NCBI GenBank assembly: GCA_002102555.1 | Contig: MCFL01000025.1 | Span: 62,001-126,000, forward strand | DNA from: Catenaria anguillulae PL171 | Taxonomy: Eukaryota > Blastocladiomycota > Blastocladiomycetes > Blastocladiales > Catenariaceae | DNA length: 64,000 nucleotides | Reading direction: 5' to 3' | Shown: piece after piece, positions 58,046 to 64,000 of the stretch | How positions within the stretch are numbered: the stretch's first letter is position 1 | Layout of the letters: each line of letters begins with the position of its first letter | Made by a program: the position numbers and the translations under genes | The notes under the pieces: model-generated | The model's database searches: none | Seen by the model: only the letters and a program-made list of their open reading frames with translations | What the model was told of the DNA's origin: nothing

Positions 58046-58608
58046 ATGCAAGGCAACGTCGGCTGGGACGACCCCATTGTTATCCGCTCACGGAACGCAC
58101 AGTCTGCGTCGGCCACACGCACGGGCCCGCCGCCCCGGCCACCATCCATGGCTGCCGTCCTCGACAAGCGCCCAACCGCAAAGAACAAGGGCGCCAGCAG
58201 CGTCAAGGCCGGGTCAGACCACCGCCACATTGCCAAGGTGGACCGCGAGGACGAGCAGTTTCACATTAAGCATGTCCCGCTCGATGTCGGACGGGCCATC
58301 ATGAAGGCCAGGCAGGACAAGGAGCTGACGCAAAAGGATTTGGCTACGGTACGTTGTGATCGCCTTGCTTGAAGTTTACGTTCTCAGGCATCGTCCCGCT
58401 GATTCCCTTTCTTCATTTCTTGCCCCCATCACAGAAAATCAACGAGAAGCCGACCGTGGTTGCCGACTACGAGGCCGGCCGTGCGCAGCCCAACCAGCAG
58501 ATTCTCACAAAGTTGGAGCGGGCCCTCGGTGTCAAGCTCAGAGGAAAAGATATTGGCCAGCCACTGGCCCCTCGCGGTTCTTCAGCAACAGCGGCCAAGA
58601 AGGCATAA
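58046..58608 (+). CDS. MBF1: Multiprotein-bridging factor 1
   Basis: Two exons, 58046-58348 and 58435-58608; 158 residues, the usual MBF1 size. It is a transcriptional coactivator and ribosome-associated factor. The N-terminal MBF1 domain reads [13 protein letters not shown]. The basic linker ([15 protein letters not shown]) leads to the Cro/C1-type helix-turn-helix (about 80-140): [26 protein letters not shown] and [28 protein letters not shown]. The intron (GTACGT...ACAG) falls in the middle of the HTH and gives LATKINEKP exactly. Confidence 0.96.
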
Positions 58609-58802
58609 GGTGGCAAGGGTGCTCTCAAGCGAGTTATTCCCTTTTGGCAGCTTGGCAGACTGTTGCTGCTGTTGGCGGGCCAGATTTTTGTGTTACCCCC
58701 TCTTGTTTTCCGACCGGATGTAACATTTCTCGTCCCACCATCCTCTTCCTCTCCAGCGACGAGGACAAAAAGAACTGCAGTGTCAACATCCGCAATCCAA
58801 GT

Positions 58803-59624
58803 TTACACAAGCAATCCGTTGTATTTGACACGAGGATATCTCTTTGCCAAGGACGGCCACTGGACAACCATGTCACCCAATCGCAAATGATAATAGATTT
58901 TGCCTGTTAGCGACAGTGTTTGGACGCGGGCGACCGACTCGACATACAGCTGGCGGGTGTGCAAAAGGCCGAGCACCTGAAGATGAGCGAGTCAGCAAGA
59001 AGAAGAGTGAGTTGCGCAAGCGCATAGAGAAAAGTGGAAGATGTGCCAACAGACCTTGAAGAGCGCAACGGAAAGACACAGAGGAAGGCAGGTACCGGGC
59101 CCGTTGCACAAGAGCTGTCGACAGAACAGAATGAGTTGCCGCCACCCACACCTTTGCTACGATTCGATCAAGCGTACCAAGAGCGGCGCATCCGAAAACA
59201 CAATCCACAACGCACTCAATCCAGCCCGAGCCGAACTCCACACGGCCGACCAATATGCCTGCCCCACTTGCCTTGCCCTCGGAATCGCATGCACTCGATA
59301 ATGGTCCTGATCCGCGCGCTCCAGCTCAAACTGGGTAATCTTTGCGAGCGACGCCGGGTCGCCGCGTGCAACAACGTACGACCGCGGGTACGGCGATTGC
59401 GGCCCAAGTGTCGAGAGCAGCTGCAGCATTTCCATGGTATGTCCGCCCGAGCCAAGCACAATGAGCATGCCGCGGGCGTGTTGGAAGCGGGCGGCAGGTG
59501 GGCAGGAGCCGTCGGTGCAGGCCGCTGACGCGGATTGTGGGTAGGTGCGCCAGCCGATAAAGTAGCGGAGCAGGAGGTAGGTCAGGAGGAGAACGAGGAG
59601 CGCTGCTGAGGTTGAGGATATCAT
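58803..59624 (-). CDS. ALG14: ALG14, UDP-GlcNAc transferase membrane subunit
   Basis: Three exons, 59624-59178, 59114-59055, 58976-58803; 226 residues. Alg14 anchors Alg13 at the ER and together they add the second GlcNAc to dolichol-PP-GlcNAc in N-glycan assembly. An N-terminal membrane anchor (ALLVLLLTYLLLRYFIGW) is followed by VLGSGGHTMEMLQLL, AIPRARQVGQAYWSAVWS, then across intron 1 LLCNGPGTCLPLC, and across intron 2 LYVESVARVQTLSLTGKI and MVVQWPSLAKRYPRVKYNGLLV at the C-terminus. The last two exons are short and lack an ATG, so a plain ORF scan sees only the first exon. Introns GTACGC (59115-59177) and GTCTGT (58977-59054). Converges on MBF1 with 194 bp between the two coding ends. Confidence 0.93.
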
Positions 59625-60539
59625 GGTTGTTTTGTTTGGAGCTGAGATGTCGCGGGTGCCGCAAGCAGTGTCACGTTGGTGAATATGAGTATCGGTCAAG
59701 CTGGAGATGATGAGGCCAGCAGTTGAGGGATTTCATGGAAAGTGGGTGCGCTCCTGGTGCTGCGTGATGGTTTACATGCATGACGGTGCCCTTGACCATT
59801 CCGTTGTCCAAGGTGAAGTCCCAAGCAGAATCTGGCGGCAGCTGGAGCGACAAGTTGAAGTGAGGCGGGAGGAGAAGCGCTCCGATCAGAAGCGACGAAA
59901 AGGTTCGCCGTCAAGCAACCAATATCACTTCCCACCACGCCCACTTCATCTTCAAGACCTATGATATGCCTCGTCATGCCCAAGAAGGTTGGGCCTCTGT
60001 CGTTCGTCCGGCTCGGGCGATATCGACACCAGCCTTCATGTCCACCGTTAGACCACATCCAGTCATTGTCGTCCACAACTCTGTCAGGTCCCACTTTCTT
60101 GGACAAGTGATGATTGGAACGCAGGCGGGGTGAATGGGTCGCTCGACAGGCATATGGCCTCGTATGGCCTCTTCCCTTTTTGGGTCTTCTGTCCGAGCTC
60201 TCTTTTCATCTCTGTGCTTGGTCTTTGCAGTCTTGCTTCCTGGTCGAAAACAAGACCGTCACGGTGATCACCGAGGGCTTGTTACTAATACTCACTCATT
60301 GACGTTGTGAGGTGATGTCTCGCATCACTTGGTCGGCCGGCACCAAGCAACGCTGCGGAAGACGGGCCCACGGTCGTGACTCCATCAACCGCCAGGTCTC
60401 AAGCGGGCCATCGGAGTAGGTAAGCGGCGGAAATCGATTCACGATTCAACCGTTTCGGTATCCGCGCTGGCGTTCCCACAACTGCCCTATATCAACGGTC
60501 GACCAGCTCCTTGCGCGAAGAAAAGGTCGGGCTGTTGCC
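59625..60539. other. Intergenic region, possible undetected minus-strand gene
   Basis: The minus strand has a 136-codon ORF (59696-60106) with DDNDWMWSNGGHEGWCRYRP and, in another frame, LPPDSAWDFTLDNGMVKGTV (about 59853-59671). A GTCTTG...CTCCAG pair could bracket an intron, but the phases do not agree, so I do not call a gene. Confidence 0.4.
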
Positions 60540-60541
60540 AT

Positions 60542-61159
60542 GTGCCGCAAATCTGGGCCCAAAGGCCGCAACCGCTCCCGCCGCCTGCGCAAGTCGTCGC
60601 AAGGCAAGGGCGAGCTGACCTTCTTGAACGCACGCCGTATGACAGCAACATCCCGGGTGGTTCAAGTCCACGTTTGCCGCCAAACCCGGGTCCAAATTTC
60701 GGTTGCCGAGCAGCTGGCCGGCCGACATCGCGTCTTCTCGACAATCGCCGCTATGCCGTTCCTGCTGTGGCCCCATCGCGCGAGTGGAGGCGTACGCAAC
60801 GTTCTACCAGCAGCAGTTTGCCGCGAATCGAGCTCTGGTGCGCTGCCGCAACCGCGATTGAGCGCTCCTTTGAAAGTGATACGTTGAAGACCACGAGCAA
60901 GAGGAAGCTTGAGGAGTCGGGGTGGACTCGCATGTATGGTTGGGACTATGATGAGGAGCGCAGCTGGTTGCCGCCGACACCCTCGGCGAAAGAGGTCAAG
61001 ACCGAGCCCAAGACCAAGCTCGTGAAGCCCAAGCCAGTGGAGCCCAAAGCGGCGCCGTACCACACCGCAGCTGCCCCCAGTACTCCATCTCGTGATGTCC
61101 CAGTGGTCGTTATTCATTTGTCGCTGACTTGTCCGATCTACATTGGCTCGTCGCCGTAA
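60542..61159 (+). CDS. Possible protein-coding ORF, unknown function
   Basis: A frame of about 205 codons opens before 60542 (GTG) and ends at 61159. Its later half looks coding: TTSKRKLEESGWTRMYGWDYD followed by EERSWLPPTPSAKE and KTEPKTKLVKPKPVEPKAA. The middle is doubtful, because a different frame at about 60783-60860 reads VEAYATFYQQQFAANRALVR, so an intron or another missing base may be involved. There is no ATG in the proper frame near the start, suggesting an upstream exon. No family recognised. Confidence 0.3.
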   Translation: MPQIWAQRPQPLPPPAQVVARQGRADLLERTPYDSNIPGGSSPRLPPNPGPNFGCRAAGRPTSRLLDNRRYAVPAVAPSREWRRTQRSTSSSLPRIELWCAAATAIERSFESDTLKTTSKRKLEESGWTRMYGWDYDEERSWLPPTPSAKEVKTEPKTKLVKPKPVEPKAAPYHTAAAPSTPSRDVPVVVIHLSLTCPIYIGSSP

Positions 61160-62134
61160 GAAAAGAGTCATTCCCGTCAAACGTCTCAACATGTGATGGT
61201 GGTATCCCGTTGATTCGTTCTTGTCTTCGTGCCTCGTCTTCTTGTCTCGCCCAAGTTTTCCTTTTCTCGCAGTTCCTGGCAAACCAAGTTTTCTCGCTTG
61301 GATGTGGGAAGTATGTTTACTTGCGTCTGTGTTTCTTGTCGGTAACTCGTTGGTCTCGCACACCCGGCATTCAAATCAGTCTCTTGACTTGACCGTCATT
61401 ACACCAGCGCTATGTAGAGCGGGCTCCCGGCGTTCGGTATTTATGGGCGATAGTACATATACTGTGACAGCGGCAATAACCGAAAGACTGGTATTTACTG
61501 CTGCGGCTGATCTGATGCCGCTTGGCGGCTCATTCGAATTCTTGACACGAGCGATCAAAGACAGTGCCTTGCTATGAGACTGCGACAGTGGCTGAGAGCA
61601 GGCTCGTTGTCTCACCGCCGCCCTCATGGAAGAAGCTCTGGCCATGGTGCCTGGCACTTCCCCGCCCTCTTGCGACCAATCGTTGCAATTGCTATTGCTT
61701 GTGCCCCAGTTGCCATTGAATGTTTATGAATGCTCTTCCTCTCGAGTGATATACATCGCATTCAAGTTCCTTTCGACATTGACTGTACGCATTTTTTTTC
61801 CTCGGCATTTTGAGCCTGGCGTGGGTGACGTGACGAAATCGAACCCACCGCCCTTCACTTGCCACACGGACAAGGGCTGGCGGCGGCACCCCGACTGGCA
61901 TGAGCCATGACTGACAGTAAGGAACTGACCTTTTTGTGTGCGACAGTAGACTGCCCGTAGATGGTAGATAGGGAGATAGATTGAAACGTACTGCAAGCAA
62001 AAGTATGCACTCAATTGCCACTGCCACTCGCACTCAATGCAACTTCCTGTTGACCACCTACACAAGCCACTCACCCACGCCGACAATCTCAACTCAACCC
62101 TCTCTGCTCACACCAGACAACAATCATCAGCAAC
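61160..62134. other. Intergenic region
   Basis: About 1 kb upstream of the kelch gene. The ORFs present are short and without signature. If the kelch protein has a signal peptide, its exon should lie here; I did not find one with confidence. Confidence 0.5.
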
Positions 62135-64000
62135 ATGTCGGCACAGCAAGCCCCGCTTGTCGCCCGCTGGGGCCACGGCGCCGTGATTGTCGGGCCCAAC
62201 CTCTACCTCCTGGGCGGCCGCACGCCGTCGGGGTCCACTTCCCAGGTCGTCAAGGTCGACCTCTCCAAGTCTTTCACCGTCACTTCGCCGCCCTACACCC
62301 AGCGGGCCGCAGACTTGTCGGCAAAGGTCGGCCAGGGCCTCACGCAATGCCGCGCACTGTCAGGCAACGGTAACACACCTGTCCGCATCCGCTGCATTGG
62401 TGGCGTCGAGACTGCAGGGTCTTTTGGTTCTTCGCTCACGGACCAAGTCTTCAACGATGCTACTCCCGGATGGCTTCAAGCCGTGGCAACGACCGGGTCG
62501 CCCATGCCCGGCCCACGGTACGGCCATGGTCTGGCTTACAGCGGCGACAACTATTGGTTGTTTGGTGGATCGACGGCGTCGCCACAGCCCGGTGAGCCCT
62601 TTGCTCCTCCGACGCAGCTTACCAACACCATGTACAAACTCGACCTCAAATCCAACGCTTGGTCCCAAGTCTCGACGGCCTCGGGCGCCAACCCGCCGGG
62701 GCTGTCGCAATTCACGCTCACGACGCTGCGCTCGGCGCCCAACTTGCTCGTTGCCATCGGCGGCGTCCTCGACAATGGCAACCTGGCGCCCATGGACAAG
62801 GTGTGGGTGTTCAACACAAAGACAACTGCTTGGCGCGAGTACTCCGTCGGCGGCCAAACTCCCCCAGCGCGCCGTGGGCATGCGTCGTGTTCGGTCGGCA
62901 ACTTTGTGTACATGTTTGGCGGTACGAATGCGGCGGCTGGATACTTTATGGCCGATTTCACGGCCCTCATTTACGACGCCAACGCAGACGCATTCACTTG
63001 GAACCCGCTGTTCCGCCCCGCTCTCTCCAATTATGGTCCTGGCGGTGCCGCCCAGTATCCCATTGGCCGCGCTTTCCATCAGCTCACTTGTGCCACCAAG
63101 CGCGTGTTTGTCACGTATGGATACTCTTCGCAAAGTGCCATTGATGACCCCACGGTGGGCATGGTTGTATTCCCCAACTCAATTTCCTCCACGGCCGGCC
63201 CCACGGCTGCCATGCACTTGTACGACTTGGATCAAGCAGGTTCAGGTGGATGGACGACCACGTACAACCCGCCGAGCAACGCCAACGATCTCAATGGCGA
63301 CGAGGTGCCGAGCGTACAACTTCCTGACGGCCTCGACGCTGGCTCTGGCTCGGGTTCCGGCTCCTCGTCAGGCTTCTGGACCCTCCCCGCCATCATTGGC
63401 ATCGTGTGCGCCGGCATTGCGGTCGTTGCTGCCATCATTGTGCTCTTCTGTTACATGAGGTCGCGGTCGCGTGCCAAGGCCGCCAATGCACGTCTCGCCT
63501 CTCAAGTGAACTCGATGCGGCCGACATCTGCTGGCGGCAACATGCCTGGAACCCCTGCCGCCGCCAACAAGGCATCAACCCCTCGATACACGGTCATGGG
63601 CCCCCAGGCCCCACTTGCAGCCAACCCGTCGCCCGCCATGCCGGCGCAACCCTCTCCGCAGCAACCCATGGACCCGTACGCAAACGCCTACTCGACCGCC
63701 CCCTCGCCGGGCCCGACCATGTCGACTGGTGGCGCCACCGAATACATGCAGCAGCAGCAAGGGCCGACGCCCGCAGCCAACCTCAACATTTTGTACATGG
63801 GTCCCGCCCAAGGCCGCCCGCCCGTCGTGACGACGCGTCCCGTGATCCCCGTTGTCCAGCGCGCACCCGACTCTGCGTCCGAGTACTCTGTGGGTCCCGG
63901 ATCGCCGCCATTTGGAGCCGCGCCGGCGCCCGCACAAGCCCCGCAACCCGCACAATTGCCGCGTGCCCACCCAGCAGCTGCGAGCTCGGCCGCGTCCGTG
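62135..64000 (+). CDS. Kelch-repeat single-pass membrane protein (3' end outside window)
   Basis: An open frame of 622 codons runs from ATG 62135 (MSAQQAPLVARWGHGAVIVG) to the window edge without a stop. Residues 1-370 form kelch repeats: WGHGAVIVGPNLYLLGGRTP, PRYGHGLAYSGDNYWLFGGS, LLVAIGGVLDNGNLAPMDK, ARRGHASCSVGNFVYMFGGT. A Gly/Ser linker leads to one TM helix (about 412-434, LPAIIGIVCAGIAVVAAIIV) and a long cytosolic tail rich in Pro, Ala and Gln. The layout implies an extracellular beta-propeller, yet no signal peptide precedes the first repeat, so a 5' exon may be missing. The domain plan parallels the gene at 14449-16639 (ectodomain, one TM, disordered tail). Confidence 0.82.
   Translation, partial: MSAQQAPLVARWGHGAVIVGPNLYLLGGRTPSGSTSQVVKVDLSKSFTVTSPPYTQRAADLSAKVGQGLTQCRALSGNGNTPVRIRCIGGVETAGSFGSSLTDQVFNDATPGWLQAVATTGSPMPGPRYGHGLAYSGDNYWLFGGSTASPQPGEPFAPPTQLTNTMYKLDLKSNAWSQVSTASGANPPGLSQFTLTTLRSAPNLLVAIGGVLDNGNLAPMDKVWVFNTKTTAWREYSVGGQTPPARRGHASCSVGNFVYMFGGTNAAAGYFMADFTALIYDANADAFTWNPLFRPALSNYGPGGAAQYPIGRAFHQLTCATKRVFVTYGYSSQSAIDDPTVGMVVFPNSISSTAGPTAAMHLYDLDQAGSGGWTTTYNPPSNANDLNGDEVPSVQLPDGLDAGSGSGSGSSSGFWTLPAIIGIVCAGIAVVAAIIVLFCYMRSRSRAKAANARLASQVNSMRPTSAGGNMPGTPAAANKASTPRYTVMGPQAPLAANPSPAMPAQPSPQQPMDPYANAYSTAPSPGPTMSTGGATEYMQQQQGPTPAANLNILYMGPAQGRPPVVTTRPVIPVVQRAPDSASEYSVGPGSPPFGAAPAPAQAPQPAQLPRAHPAAASSAASV

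Noticed and set aside
60662..61363. 233-codon minus ORF
   Set aside because: Antisense to a more coding-like plus frame; Arg/Gly/Leu-rich composition typical of a reverse-frame shadow.

Overview
The window is nuclear DNA of a eukaryote: GC-rich, compact, with one- to seven-exon genes, introns mostly 50-105 bp with GT-AG ends, and short intergenic gaps. The gene set (EXO84, PAN2, NOL10/Enp2, TRF4/5-type poly(A) polymerase, ALG14, MBF1, a git1/phosphate-type MFS carrier, Pib1-like FYVE-RING protein) is fungal in flavour. A CDKL kinase, an ADAM metalloprotease and a TmcB/TmcC-like multipass protein are genes that Dikarya usually lack but flagellated fungi keep. My inference is a zoosporic fungus, probably Blastocladiomycota or Chytridiomycota; no marker in the window fixes the species.

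Layout. 1-1770 holds the 5' part of a multipass membrane protein (minus, runs off the left edge). 2357-6025 is EXO84. 6336-6677 is a small secreted protein (minus). 7469-10315 is an ankyrin-MIT-FYVE-zinc finger-RING protein (minus), head-to-head with an LRRC58-like protein (11073-13421). 14449-16639 is a cysteine-containing single-pass membrane protein. 17374-21488 is PAN2, 22205-23943 a CDKL kinase, then a 2.2 kb gene-poor stretch, a MEF2-type MADS gene (26114-28029), a four-CBS protein (28876-30210), TBCC (minus, 30457-31713), an unknown four-exon gene (32042-33124), a NEK-like kinase (33491-34927) and NOL10 (35242-37382).

37456-39845 is the most interesting segment. A 1433 bp Mutator-like element (37561-38993) with about 95-100 bp terminal inverted repeats and a 10 bp target duplication sits inside the last coding exon of a minus-strand gene of unknown function. 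Joining the flanks through one copy of the duplication gives a continuous reading frame. The element carries only the decayed C-terminal half of a MULE transposase (SWIM finger kept, DDE core gone, one in-frame stop).

The right part holds TRF4/5 (40026-41752), a large Sec7 ARF-GEF (42204-47798), a DUF1764 protein (minus, 48041-48668), an MFS transporter (49894-51497), a long-chain acyl-CoA synthetase (minus, 51726-54254), an ADAM protease (about 55102-57520), MBF1 (58046-58608), ALG14 (minus, 58803-59624), a doubtful ORF near 60542-61159 and a kelch-repeat membrane protein running off the right edge (62135-64000).

Functional themes are membrane traffic and endosomes (EXO84, Sec7, FYVE-RING), RNA metabolism (PAN2, TRF4/5, NOL10), microtubule or cilium-linked kinases and chaperones (CDKL, NEK, TBCC) and cell-surface proteins (ADAM, kelch, the TmcB-like protein). 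There is no operon or cluster logic. Two genome-wide properties stand out: 5' splice sites that prefer a pyrimidine, mostly C, at +4 (GTACGT, GTCCGT, GTGCGC), and five places where a gene frame is restored by one added base, usually in a short homopolymer, which looks like consensus deletions.
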